Shown here in pieces: positions 33,951 to 45,606 of a stretch of DNA of 64,000 bases. The DNA is from Benincasa hispida. Taxonomy: Eukaryota; Streptophyta; Magnoliopsida; Cucurbitales; Cucurbitaceae. Under the pieces are notes generated by a model, which ran no database searches, had not been told where the DNA came from, and was given only the letters and a program-made list of their open reading frames with translations. Position numbers and translations under genes: made by a program. The stretch is taken from contig NW_024063779.1 of NCBI RefSeq assembly GCF_009727055.1, positions 486,854 to 550,853 of the forward strand. The letters are read 5' to 3'. Each line of letters begins with the position of its first letter. Position 1 is the first letter of the stretch.

Positions 33951-35207
33951 GTGATTTAAGCACTCAATTTGAGTTTGGTGAGTGAATTTCTATGATCGCA
34001 TATTTGGGGATTGATATGATTCTTTAATCAGCTTTGGCATTAGTTTTCTTTTTTATTCCCTAGTTAAATTTGTATTTGGCTCTTGATTAATGAGGTTTTA
34101 TATGTGCTCTAGAACATGTAACTTATTTGGAGTCAATAGAGTCGAAATTAGGTTGTAATTTGAAGGTTGGAGCAAGCAAGGTCAGCAACAGAAATTGGAA
34201 GGAGTGCCTTCTACCAGGAAGCGTTGCGATGCTACCCTTGGAGCGTTGCAACGCTGCTCATATGCAGTTCGAGGCGTGGCAACGCTGGGATGAGCGTTGC
34301 AATGTTGCTCATCCAAGCCCTGCAACACATGTGTTCATGAGCCAATTCGCGCGGGAGGTCCAGTTCGACAGGTTTTCAACCATTCCAGTCCAGTTCAGCC
34401 ATCCTAAGATTGGTTCAACATCTTTTTAAGGTCTAGACGTCCGATTTGGGAAGTTCGGATCGGTTCATGTGATCTAAAACAGTTTTGAAACTTCTTTTGA
34501 CCTATTTTGTAATAATTTTGTTATTATTGCTTGCTTAGGATGTCAAAGTTAAACCATATCAGCGTTATTTATTATTTATGCATGTGATGTATGTTATTTT
34601 TAAATTAAAACATGTCTTTGCATATTGTATGCCATGTAGATTTAAAATCCCACCATAGGAAGCATGTTACATGCATTGGATATATGTTATAAAGAGTTAT
34701 AATATATAGTATGCATGTTTTGGTTTTCTTTTGTTTAATATAAGTGTTATATTGAATGTTGAATGCTTTTGTTGAATGTTATAGATGCAAACATGTCTAT
34801 TTTAATAAGTTGTTATAAGATTGAATTAGACATTAAAATTCATAACAAAGATAAGTTGCATGCTCACGTAGGTTAAACACTTGTTTTAATAGTTAAAATT
34901 GGTCGTTATCTTATAAAATACGGTTACAAACTCAACCGATATATAATCCTGTCTAAGCCTAAAGGTTTTTAATTTGACGATCTACGGAACACCTCCTACT
35001 TGGGGATTATGGCTGAATAATTGAGGGTTGTTAATCGATTTTATAAGCGTACGTGAGCGGTGTGAGGTAATAAAATTGTTTATCACCTAGACATCGTAGG
35101 TTAAAATCCATTTATAAGTGTTATACTTGGATAAACCACATAGACTTAGGGTTGTTTAATTAGCCGAAATAAACCTGAGTATAAATATACCCAAACAATA
35201 AGTAGAA

Positions 35208-35338
35208 TACTTCAGTGGGAGTTTAATAACATATATGATATGTTGTTAGAGCGCTTCAGTGGGAATTTAACAACGTATATGATATGTTGTTAGAACGCTT
35301 TAGTGGGAGATTAATAACATATACGATATATTGTTTTT
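35208..35338 (+). repeat. 44-bp tandem repeat, three copies
   Basis: Units start TTCAGTGGGA (35211, 35255) and TTTAGTGGGA (35299), 44 bp apart. Each contains TAACATATATGATATGTTGTTA or a close variant split across its halves. That core is itself nearly palindromic. Confidence 0.85.
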
Positions 35339-35340
35339 AG

Positions 35341-35790
35341 CTCTCGTGTCCCTAAGAGTTCACATCGAGATTCATACAACGCTTCGTGTCGATTATAGCT
35401 CGACAGCTCCATTCGAAAAGTGTTTGCATGAATCAAGATCTATATGAATAGGGGAAGTTGTTCACAGTAAAATCAAATACATGATGTTTTGATTTTCTCA
35501 TGTCCCTAAAGAGTTCACACTGATGCTTCGTGTTCATTATACCTCAATTGCTCCATTGGAAAGTGTTTGTATGGATCAATATCAAGGTGAATAAGGGGAA
35601 GTTGTTCATTGTAAAATAAAATATGTGATATATTGATTTCAACTCTCATGTCCCTAGAAAGTTCATACAGTGAGGTCCATGCAACGCTTCATGTCGATTA
35701 TACCTCGACTGCTCCATTCAGAAAGTGTTTGTATGGGTCAAGATCAAGGTGAATGGAGAAATAGTTCATAGTAAGTGGGTGAAGGATATG
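35341..35790 (+). repeat. About 150-bp tandem repeat, three copies
   Basis: Units start at 35341, 35495 and 35643 with CTCTC(A/G)TGTCCCTA. Each contains GCTTCGTGT-like and CTCCATT..GAAAGTGTTTG blocks and ends with GTTCA..GTAAA. The copies have diverged considerably, so the array is old. Confidence 0.85.
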
Positions 35791-35888
35791 TGTCAACGTG
35801 TCATGTGATCTCTTCCGTTGGTTTGGACCGTGAGATTCCTATATTATGCCTGCTGGTTAACTTTAGGCGGCCCTTGCTAATAGTATTT

Positions 35889-37851
35889 TGTTCGGTTGTA
35901 TGTCCTAAAACTCGTAGTTTGCAAAATTAAACATTTTCTTTTATTAATAAAGATGTTATTTGACATTTATTCAATAAAATTATTGTTGAACACATAAATT
36001 GCACTTGTAAAGACTAGATCCAATAAGCTAAGATCCATGACTATTACATGAGAACTTGAACTTTATGTGGAGGCATAAAGATGGATCAAGTTCGAATAAA
36101 TAGCCAAAACGGTCTATAGTTTACAAATGAGGTTGGGTGCCTTATTTTGGTAACACTATCCAATGTGGCTCACTCTGTAGTTGTTACAATTTGTTGTAAG
36201 GTGCTACAAACCTGATTTGTTAATGTATTGACATGAGAAGTGGGGGCATCCTATGCAATGAGTTTGCGTAAGATCGGACCAAGAAACAAGTCACTCTTAC
36301 TTTATAACGTTATTTACTGTTTAAGATTAACTATTTCGCTTAGATGACCTAGGTAACTCGATCTTAATCTTGAGCTAACTATGGACTCCTGTTTATTCGG
36401 GATTATCCTTAGATTTGCATAGGTGAGGGTTGGCTCAACAATGTCGGCTAAATAAGCTACCCTCTTTAGGGATAAGATTGGGTAGATAGCTGGGGACATA
36501 GGGTGCAAGATGAAATTCACGTCTACCCGATTTAGGGATAGAAGGAAGGTTGTTCTCCTAAGTGTTGAATCCAGGTCTTCAACAAGGGGTCCCACCCTCT
36601 CATTGGCCCAAAAGGGAGTCGGTTTAGTGATTGAATCACAAACTAATTGTTCATTAGAGGATTAGTAAAACTTAAGGCACAAGATGTAATTTGGGTGGTA
36701 AAACAACATCTTGACCCAGTCGTTATTACGAACAATCTGTGAAGGGTCAACTTACTAATTATGGTTAAATCAAGTGAACACAAATATATCTACAGTAAGG
36801 AGAGTGCAACTATCGAGTTATAGTGGTGTGTCTCGATAGTTAACAAATATTGATTAATTCGGTCTAAAGAGTTTAGCAAATTATTCTCAAATTGTTGGAG
36901 CTCATGATCTGTAGGTCCATAAGGTCCATCTACTAGCTTGTAAAACATGAACACCTTGAATTTAGTAAATTGAGTGAATTTGAAATGATTTCAATTTGAA
37001 GTGTTCAAATTGTAAATTAGGGTTTGAATTTGACTTATTCAATTTCAAGTTAGGGTTTGTATAATTATATTCAATATAATTAACGTTTAATTTATCGAAA
37101 TTAAATGAAATTGGATAGTTTATAATATTTAAATATTGATTTAAATATTAATTACTTGAATAATATTCATATTCAAAATTAGATGTGTGATCAATTTAAT
37201 ATTTGATATTAAATTATTATTATCTAATTAACTAAATTTATTTAATTAATTAAAATCAAATTAATTTTTATATCTTATTCAATTTCAGAATTTGAATATT
37301 ATTGTTTTTTTTAGTTTAATTAATTTTCAATTAATTAAAATAAAAATTAGAAATTAAATGTTGCTAGTGGAAATTTTCAAGTTTTTGAAATTTAATGGAT
37401 TTCCACCTTTCAACATTTAAATAACACATCTAGCCAACTTCTAAATGCAATTTGATGTGGCATTGACTAGTTTCTTCGGTGCTTGCATGAAGGAGTTTAA
37501 TAACTCCCAATTTTATAGTTGATGGAGTTTCTAAGTTGGAGTTTACAGAAATTCTAAAACTTTTCTCTCTACCTCAAAACCCTCACCAAATTCCTTCACA
37601 ATTCACTTCAATTGTGAGTTCTACCATTCAAATTCAAGGCTGAGAATAATAGAGAAGATCTCTCGATGACTCACTGAGAATTTGAAGCTGAAATTTCGTG
37701 AAGAGCAGCTTGGATTTGGAGGATTCAACAAATGAATGTTTTTCATGAAACTCACTTCTGGAAAATTTTATTTTGCATGCTTTTAGAATTCAAATTAATA
37801 GAGTGCTTATTGATTCTGGTTGCTTTTGATGCATGATTTTACATTCTATCA
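35889..37851 (+). mobile_element. 3' LTR of element C, 1963 bp
   Basis: It begins TGTTCGGTTGTATGTCC and ends TTTACATTCTATCA, followed by the target duplication TATGA. It is uninterrupted and serves as the reference for LTR-C in this window. No coding is seen. Confidence 0.9.
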
Positions 37852-37856
37852 TATGA

Positions 37857-38215
37857 AATAAAAAATAGTCTTAACAATAAGTCGACAGCAGGTATCAAAA
37901 TTATACAACAAGAAATAAGCAGAAATAGGTGCATAACAGCAAAAATGAGAATGAAATAGATAAGCATTTTGAATTCATACTTCATTTTGATAAGGAAACC
38001 TCCTCTTCATTTTCGAACATTACAGAGGTTATATAATACACTCGACTTTAATATAAGGAGAGGAATAGTTACAAAAAAACTATATTAAAGGATTCACAAC
38101 TTCTTCGTTGAGGTTTGTTGAAAGGTGGAATCCCATCGATATAAAAAATTTAAGACTAGTGTTGGTTAACAAGCTTTAACCATGTCTAATACCAATAGTA
38201 ATAAAGACCCTGTAC
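37857..38215. other. Unassigned A/T-rich spacer
   Basis: Nothing recognisable lies between the two neighbouring LTR-C insertions. Confidence 0.4.
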
Positions 38216-38220
38216 TGACA

Positions 38221-40020
38221 TGGGGTTGTATATCCTAAAACTCGTAGTTTGTAAACAGTAAACATATTGAAGTTTATTCTGACAAGTGTTGTTGATTGTT
38301 TTATAACTCTAAATCCAATAAACTGCGAACCTTTGGCTATTTCCATGAATACTTAGACTTTATGTAGAGACAAAAACTAGATCAAGTTCGAGTAAAATAG
38401 CCTAAACAGTCTATAGTACTTTAATTAGGTTAGGTACCTATTTCTGGAGATACTATCGAATACGGCCTGCTTCATGATTGCTACAAATATTGTAAAGTGT
38501 CATAAACAATGTGATCAGTTCGTGCATGTAAAGATATGTTAGCGAGGGTGTTCTACACTATGAGATTGTGTAAGACAGACCACGAAATAATCACTGTTAC
38601 ATATTAATACTGTTTACTGTTAACACTGATTAATTTCACTTCTTGATGACCTAGATAATTTGATCTGAATCCTGAGCTATCTATGAACTTCTGTTTATTC
38701 ATAGTTGTTCCTTGATCTGCATAGGTGAGGGTAAGTTCAACATCGTTGCTCAATATGCCTCCTATTTCAGGGATAAGAACGGGTAGATGACTAGGGACAT
38801 AGAATTTGCAAGATGGAATTCACTTTTACCCATTTTAGGATTAGTAGAAAGGTTGTTCTCTTATGGGTTGATCCCGGGTCTTGAATAAGGGGCCCTATCC
38901 TCTCGTTGGTCGAAGAGAGAATAGATTTAATGATTATGATCCTAAATCAATTTTTCATTAGAGGGATAATGGTACTTAAGAAGAAAAGATGTAACTTAGA
39001 GGTAGTTCGGTATTTGACCAAGCTGAGGTTACGAACAACCTGTGAAGAATCAACTTATTGATGACGATTATATCAAATGGACACGTAATATATCTACAAT
39101 GAGGATAGTGCAACTACAGGTTATAATGGACAGTCTTGTTAGTTAATGAATGTTAATTAACTAGGTTAAAGAGTTTTACCGGTTAGTCTCGGATCGTTGG
39201 AGCCCATGATTTATAGGTTCATCAAGTCTCACTGCTAGCTCACTATGGACAAAATTGAAGAACTAAATGAAGTGAGAATTTGAAATGTTCAAATTCGGGC
39301 TTAATGAAAAATTGTATTTTATATGAGATATAATTTATAATTAATTAATTTATTAATTAATTATGTTTGAGAGCATTCTTGATTTTTAACATGAAAGTGC
39401 TTTTTAAACTTGATTAATGTGATTAATCAAAGTTAGGTGTAAAAAAAAAATTAATATGTGATATTAATTTTTTAAAAATATTTTCTAAATTATGAAAATA
39501 TTTTTCATTAAAAAAAATTGATTTATTTTTTGTAAGTTAGTTAGTGAAAAAATCCAATTGTTGGATTTTCCCACTAACTAAGTGGACTTTGAAGTGGCAT
39601 TTCTAAAGCTAGACACCTAAAAGCTTTTATGCTAGTTGCGTTTGAGGTGGAAGACATGCAAGATAGGATTTTGCATGTAATTTGTCTTTAAATTTTTTTG
39701 TTTTTTAAATGTGAAAAAACTATTGCTTCCTTAAGTTTTGAACTTTAATCTTCAACACAAAATCTCTTTGCTCTCTTTGTACTAAAGTCAAATTCCCTTG
39801 TCTTCACCAATAAAACAGTCCCACCATCTTGTTCTTCAATCGGAGAATAGCGAGGATTTACCATTGGTGGTGTCGGTCGAGCTCGGAGAGGAAGATTGCG
39901 GTGGATTCTACAAAGGTTGTATTTTATAACCTTTTATGCATGCTTATTCTTAGTTTTAATGTAATTAGAATATTATCGATTCTTGCTTCTGCTGTGCATG
40001 TTGTTTTTTATATTCCAACA
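38221..40020 (+). mobile_element. Solo LTR-C, 1800 bp
   Basis: It begins TGGGGTTGTATATCCTAAAA and ends ATATTCCAACA. TGACA flanks it at 38216-38220 and 40021-40025. It aligns with the element C LTRs but is diverged. No interior is present, so it is a solo LTR. Confidence 0.92.
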
Positions 40021-40025
40021 TGACA

Positions 40026-40556
40026 ACCATTTGAAGTAATGTGGTGAATTGGTTCCTACTTGAAGTCAAAGGCAAGAAAGGGGTAGTGCATAAAGGATTG
40101 GACAGGCTTGCTTTAACCAAATGAGAGAAAGAACCTCTTGGTGGAATGCCCCCGAGCCGAGGACTGAATAACACAACTTAGTGACTAGGAGCGGAGTGAG
40201 AGCCCGTTGCACCTTGTTTTTGTTTGACCGGCCTATCCTCTTTTGAGAAGCAAGCTCCCTCCGGTTGTCCAACAGTTGAAAAAGCTACTTGAAATCTTAA
40301 CGAACAAGTGATAAAATAAAGTGCTAACTATTTATTTGAGTAAAAGGCTTTAAGAAAATAAACTTTAGGAAAGTGATTGAGGTAGCTCAGCTGGTTAGAG
40401 AAAATGACTGAAATCCTTGTGTAAGTGGTTCAAATCTAGCTCATGACAAGATCATTTTGGTTATTGAATACCCTATCTATTAAATTTTGACAATACAAGC
40501 AAGAGACCACTCCCTCTAATTTTTTTTTTCTTTATTCGAATTTTTCATTTTGACAA
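40026..40556 (+). other. Mitochondrial DNA insertion (NUMT)
   Basis: This stretch holds a trnF relic and base composition unlike its neighbours (for example CCCCCGAGCCGAGGACTG near 40149). No protein gene is recognised. It abuts a truncated LTR of element A2 at about 40557. Confidence 0.6.
40375..40446 (+). pseudogene. trnF: Mitochondrial tRNA-Phe(GAA) relic
   Basis: GAGGTAGCTCAGCTGGTTAG, then GACTGAAATCCTTGTGT and GTGGTTCAAATCTAG, line up with plant mitochondrial trnF (GTAGCTCAGCTGGTTAGAGC...GACTGAAAATCCTTGTGTCA...GGTTCGAATCC). One A is missing from the anticodon loop, the D-stem closing bases are changed, and the acceptor arms do not pair. It is therefore a pseudogene. Confidence 0.85.
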
Positions 40557-41436
40557 AAATTTCTTTTGAGCAAGAGCCCTATGTTTATTTTCTTGAAGGT
40601 TTTCTAATTAATTTAACTAAATTGTTGTGAACTCTTTAGGGTGATTTGATTGAATCTTAATGGAATTTTTATAAATTGATCTGAAAAATTAGTTTATCGA
40701 AATTCTTGTTTGCAAAATCGTCATAGCCTATACATATATTGATTGATTTAGTTGCGTATATTAGGATCACATGTGTAAAGTCTAAACTTTTTCTTACCAA
40801 ATGCATGTAACCCCTAATATAACTTTTTCCAAATAAATCATGCTATAAGATATGGCTTTTCTGGCTTATAGTATGTCTCAACAATTGAACCCTTTCGTAA
40901 TGCAATTCAATTTTAACTTGTATGTCTCTCAAAAGAAAGAGTTGTAAATTGAATTAGGGCTAATTCGGTAAAATATCGAATTTGGCTAATTGAGCTATTA
41001 GATTTTCTAATAGTTGAGGGGTTGATAGATTCAATGTAATTAATTGATGCTTAATGAAAGAAATTGTACAAGAAACTCTCTCTTGCTCTAGAAATTAGAT
41101 AGACTCCTATTCTAGATTACATTTACCTTTTTATTTTAATTTCACGCATATATCTCTTCCACACAAAACCCTCATTTAATGCTCTAGTTAGAACATTAAC
41201 TTAACGAAACAAATCTCGCTTCCCTGTGGATTGACTCGGACTTACCACTGTCACTATGTTTCAATAGTAATAGGAGTAGTTCGGTATTTATAACTTTTTT
41301 TTTGTTTTGGATTGGAGTCGAATTAATGACATCGATCCCGGGTTTCGAACAAAAATGGTATTTCGTTAGTTAAATTTCTAGTTAGAGTATTATTTTTCTT
41401 TTGATTTGTTTTCCTTTTTGTATCAGTGTTTTAAGG

Positions 41437-42190
41437 ATGGGTAAATATCATCAACAAGGATGGAGACAATTGAGTGGAACATCTCGTCTTAGTGACGAGG
41501 TTCGTGACCTTCGAGGTTAACTTGCTTTCTTTAGTCAGTTGGTTGCATGTAACCCACAGCAGGTGCAAGCATATAGGACTGATCACCCTGTGCAAGCATG
41601 CCCAAGTCTACAGTGGAGCCTATACCACGAGATTACTCCATGGGAGGGTATCTTAGTTATATGGCTGACGATTTTCATTGGCCTAGATGGGAGGAGTCTT
41701 ATGGTTATGGAAACGTAGGATAGGACCAGTTCCACTATGATTCACACCCTGCCACATCGGACATGATGATGCATGCTCACACTCTCGACTCAGATATGTT
41801 ATTAGAAGATGTGATTAGACAACTCGTTATTAGTAATATTGTTTTTTAGTAGGAGATCCGCGACCTCCAAGAGTGCTTTAGTTTTCAAACTGAGGTTGGA
41901 GCTGATCTTCAGAGTTTGAGAGACTCAGTCACTCAATCTTCTGATTTAGATGAGAGAGGATACGAACCCCTGCTACACACATTTTATGACACTATCGAGG
42001 TGTGCAACGATGAGGCAATCTATGTCGACATAAAGGATGAGTTGGAGGATAGCATACCATGTTTAGAACTAGTTTGTTAGGACTATGGAAAATCTGAGCC
42101 TAAACCCATCGATTTCCAGGTGATGGAGTTAGAGGTTGAAAAACCTCACCTTGCTCTGTCGTCTGGTATATCGTATATTTTTTAGTTTTG
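41437..42190 (+). pseudogene. Element A2 ORF, unknown family (broken)
   Basis: It starts at an ATG (41437) with MGKYHQQGWRQLSGTSR, then RLSDEVRDLRG. After a frame change it reads MADDFHWPRWEESYGYGN, then DMLLEDVIRQLVISN, EIRDLQECFSFQTEVGADLQ, EPLLHTFYDTIEVC and PIDFQVMELEVEKPHLALSS. About 245 codons can be followed across two frames with four or five stops. The alternating Leu and charged residues in the middle suggest a coiled coil. I recognise no known gag, zinc-knuckle or enzyme motif. The position right after the LTR suggests a gag-like role, which is inference only. Confidence 0.55.
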
Positions 42191-43743
42191 TTCTTCTTGT
42201 TCTCAAGAGTCAGTTGAGTCAGAGTCTTTATTTTCTGTAGAGTCAATCCTTGAGTCTTTTGATTTTTTTTTTCTTTTTTCCTTTTTTTTGTCTAATATGA
42301 CAAAACCCAAAATTCGACCTATATGGTTCTCTTTAAAAGATGAAGAGCCTTATAGCCTTACCAAGGTATTTCGACTCATTTAAGAAGGGACCAAAAAAAT
42401 ACGAGAATTTGTATCTTGAGAGGGATAGGTCACGTCGAGCAATCGACGTTAGAAATTTTCCCTTCCTAGAGGGAGAAAGGTGAAAATTTTACTGGTTTTT
42501 TTTTTCATTAGGTTTCTTTTTATTTATTTATTTTATTTTATTTTTTTTGCAGGAACGACCTAGAGGAGAGGAGTATCTTTTAGAGAGGCGAGCTTGACTA
42601 CCACCATCCCGTGCGCGATCACATTTTCAAGGGATTTTTTTTTGTTCCCTTGTTTATTCTTTTGAGCTATACTAGAGATACATTGAGGACAGTGTATTAT
42701 TTAAGTTAGGGGTAGGGTACCTGTCGGGTAGTTCTTTTTAGCTTGGTGTCCTTGAGTGTTGTGCTCGAACAATGTTTGTGCTTTAATTGCCTTGCTTGCC
42801 TTTTGCTTTGTTATTATTATGATAGTTTATGACACACTCTTCCTGTGATAAAATTTGCATGAAAGAACGTTAGGAAAGCATGATCATGATTAGCCCAAAT
42901 TTAAAATTTTTTCTTATCTCTCATGCATCCTTAAGTCATTGTGTTGTGAAATTAAAGTTTTGCATGCTTAGAATTAGGCTATCTGGTTTGTATTTCTTTT
43001 GTCACCCTCAAAGGTCCACCTTTGACTTAGGAGTAACTACACTTGTTTTAGAACAAAACTAGACAAAGTAGATAAATAAAGTTGACTGTGAATAAAAAAA
43101 GAGAGACAGAGAAAAATAAAGAAAAGAAAATTAGTTGCAATTCTTTTTTTTTAAAAAAAAAAAGAAAAGAAAAAAGCATAAAAAATGAGGCATATGCTAA
43201 TGTGCCTGCAAAAAAAATAGTGTGTGTGTATGTGTACATGGATAGATATGAAAAGAGCTACCTCCGCCATGTCTAGTTAGGGCCCGTGAGAAAAGAGTGA
43301 TAGGTTCTCGGTGGTGGGGTGTGAAAACTAGCCCTCTATGTAAAATGAATGTCCTTTATGTTTTTTGTGTGTGTGTTTAGGCACCCTTGTCGTAGTGTTT
43401 CCCTCTTTCTTTTGCAAGTGTGACATATTCAAGGACGATAACCGAACCAAAGTAGGGAAAAATGAGATGAGGATCTTTTAAAACTTTTATGGGCTGTGCA
43501 AGCTTAATTAGCAAAACTCTAGGCTCACTCATGCATGAATAGATTAAGAACCATTCTAAAAATTGTGCTTCATTGATTTATTATAATTAATTTTTGTTCT
43601 TAATTTCAAATTTCATTCGATTTGACTGTTGAAATTGGAGTAACAACATTGCGAATTAAGCTAACATATCTTTGATTGATTTATACTCTATTTTGTGTGT
43701 TTCTACCTTGCTTGGGACGAGCAAGAATTGTGTTGGGGGTGTT
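42191..43743 (+). other. Element A2 3' untranslated region with polypurine tract
   Basis: T-rich spacers (42270-42300, 42500-42550) and ATTGAGGACAGTGTATTATT (42690) followed by AAGTTAGGGGTAGGG resemble the post-polyprotein segment of Athila-type elements. The tract TTGTGTTGGGGGTGTT at 43728-43743 directly precedes the 3' LTR and acts as the plus-strand primer site. No ORF is supported. Confidence 0.65.
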
Positions 43744-45161
43744 TGATAGCTCTCAAAAAGAGTTATTATTCATTGCTTAATTCAAGCTCGTTATCAAATT
43801 TTACATGTTTATTTCCCTATTTTGTAGGTATTGAGCAGTCAAAAGGTATAACTAATCATTTGGTGAAGAATGAGGTTAATTTGAAGCAATTTAGAGTTGA
43901 TTTGAGCATTCGGGCTTCAAAGGAGTTGAAATTACCAAATTGTCATCGAGTACCATCGAGTATTCTATATTTTTATTAATGGCATTGAGTATAATCGAGT
44001 ATAATCAACCATTGAGTAAAAGGCCATCGAGTAAATGGCTATCGAGTAATCGAGTAAAATGCTATCGAGTAATCGAGCGTCGAGTATCAAGTAAAGGATT
44101 ATCGTGCATCGAGTATCGAGTTTTTGACAGAATGATCAGCGTTGCAACGTTGTTTCTAGTGTTGCAATACTGCGAAGATTTCTATAAATACCTCATTTCG
44201 TCTTTAGGTAAAAAAAAAATGTTGAATCTTGGAGGCCGAACCGATGGAGACTAAAGTAAAACTTCATTCTTCTTCCTTTCCCTTCAAAATTTAGTATTTA
44301 GGTTAGTTTTTCTTTTTATTTTGGGTTATAATCGACAGATTGGATGTGTATCTCGAATTTGTCTATGAATTAAGAGGTAACTCCTATCTAATTTCTTTTG
44401 AGCAAGAGCCATATATTTATTTTCTTGAAGGTTTTCTAATTAATTTAATTGAATTGTTGTGAACTCTTTGGGATGATTTGATTGAATCTTAATGGAATTT
44501 TTATAAATTGATCTGACAAATTAATTTATCAAAATTCTTGTTTGCAAAATCGTCATAGCCTACGCATATATTGATTGATTTAGTTGCGCATATTAGGATC
44601 ACATGTGTAAAGTCTAGACTTTTTCGGACCAAATGCATGTAAGTCCTAATATAATCTTTTCAAACAAATTATAAGATATGGCTCTTTCGGCTTGTAGTAT
44701 ATCTCAACAATTGAACCCTTTCGTGATGAAATTCAATTTTAACTTATATGTCGCTAAGAAGGAAGGGCTAATTTGGTTTAATATCAAATTTGGCTAATTG
44801 GGCTATTAGATTTTCTAATAGGTAGAGGGGTTGACAGACTTAGTGTAATTAATTGATGGCTAATAAAAGAAATTGCACAGGAAACTCTCTCTTGCTCTAG
44901 AAATTAGATAGACTCCTATTCGAGATTACATTTACCTTTTTATTTTTATTTCACGCATATATCTCTTCCACACAAAACCCCTCATTTACCACTCTAGTTA
45001 GAACATTAAATTAACGAAACAAATTGCACTTCCCTGCGGATCGACTCAGACTTAGCACTGTTGCTACGTTTCAGTAGTAATAAGAGTAGTTCGATATTTA
45101 CAAATTTTCTTTTGTTTCGGTTTGGAGTCGAATCAGCGACATCGATCCCAGATTCCGAACA
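43744..45161 (+). mobile_element. 3' LTR of element A2, 1418 bp
   Basis: It begins TGATAGCTCTCAAAAAGAG and ends GATTCCGAACA. U3 has a dense ATCGAGTA array (43946-44120), two AGCGTTGCAACGCT-like palindromes (44138 and 44158) and a TATA box CTATAAATAC at 44182. The downstream half matches 40557-41351. Confidence 0.87.
43946..44120 (+). repeat. ATCGAGTA short repeat array
   Basis: At least ten ATCGAGTA or near variants are found, some back to back, in the U3 upstream of the palindromes and TATA box. It corresponds to the weaker array at 8647-8760. Confidence 0.8.
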
Positions 45162-45415
45162 ATGGTATTCTGCCTAAAGAGTAGACATGGGATAATTAAG
45201 AGTATAAGCTCGATCCGCCTTCACTTACACAATTTCTTGAGTTAGACCTAAATTAGACGCAGAAAGAAAAGGACTGATAGTGCTTCCGCCAGTAATAATA
45301 ATTACTTAAATTATATGAATCAATATTAGAAATCAAAATGATTTTTAACACCCCATAGTATTTTAAAGCCTTCTTAATTAAGCCATGGATGTAATGGAAA
45401 TCTTGACGCATATAT

Positions 45416-45464
<49 letters not shown>

Positions 45465-45606
45465 GCATTTCTTCAAAAAACTGATTGTTTCTCTTGAAAT
45501 CTTTCTATCAGGAAGAGGAAAGAATCAAGAACACTGAAATTTTGTGACCTGTAAATTAACGTTTGAGAAGATTAATTAATTCTTTCATCTATTGTTGCAA
45601 CCAAGT
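45162..45606. other. Spacer with a TA microsatellite
   Basis: No gene is seen. A (TA)n tract runs from about 45406 to 45462. On the minus strand this region lies downstream of the CSN1 fragment and could be its intron remnant, but no splice or next-exon match was found. Confidence 0.5.

Larger units (their letters stand above)
33951..35888 (+). other. Interior of element C: non-coding, repeat-rich
   Basis: No retrotransposon protein motif is found in any frame. The 100-codon ORF at 34127-34429 overlaps a palindrome cluster (AGCGTTGCAACGCT-like at 34220, 34242, 34273, 34293) and shows no family signature, so I do not call it a gene. The second half consists of two tandem arrays. The interior presumably carries only packaging and replication signals. 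Confidence 0.7.
30127..37851 (+). mobile_element. Element C: complete non-autonomous LTR retrotransposon
   Basis: The two LTRs (30127-33935 with an insertion, and 35889-37851) flank a 1.95-kb interior. The whole is bounded by TATGA at 30122-30126 and 37852-37856. An initiator-Met PBS follows the 5' LTR. The interior holds no gag, protease, RT, RNase H or integrase, only tandem repeats and a palindrome cluster. It must have moved using proteins from another element, probably a copia type given the PBS. Net length without the inserted solo LTR is about 5.86 kb. Confidence 0.87.
40557..45161 (+). mobile_element. Element A2: non-autonomous relative of element A with a single decayed ORF
   Basis: A truncated 5' LTR (40557-41351, first ~650 bp missing) and a complete 3' LTR (43744-45161) flank a 2.4-kb interior. 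The interior encodes one unknown protein and ends in a polypurine tract. No protease, RT or integrase motif is present. The LTRs are a subfamily of the element A LTR (shared ends, GAGTA array, palindromes). The 5' end is replaced by mitochondrial DNA, so no left target duplication survives. Confidence 0.78.

Noticed and set aside
34127..34429. A 100-codon ORF in the interior of element C as a gag gene
   Set aside because: It overlaps the palindrome cluster, has no gag or zinc-knuckle signature, and is probably chance.
43048..43276. Overlapping ORFs around 43.1 kb on both strands
   Set aside because: Low-complexity A/T runs in the A2 3' region; no motif.
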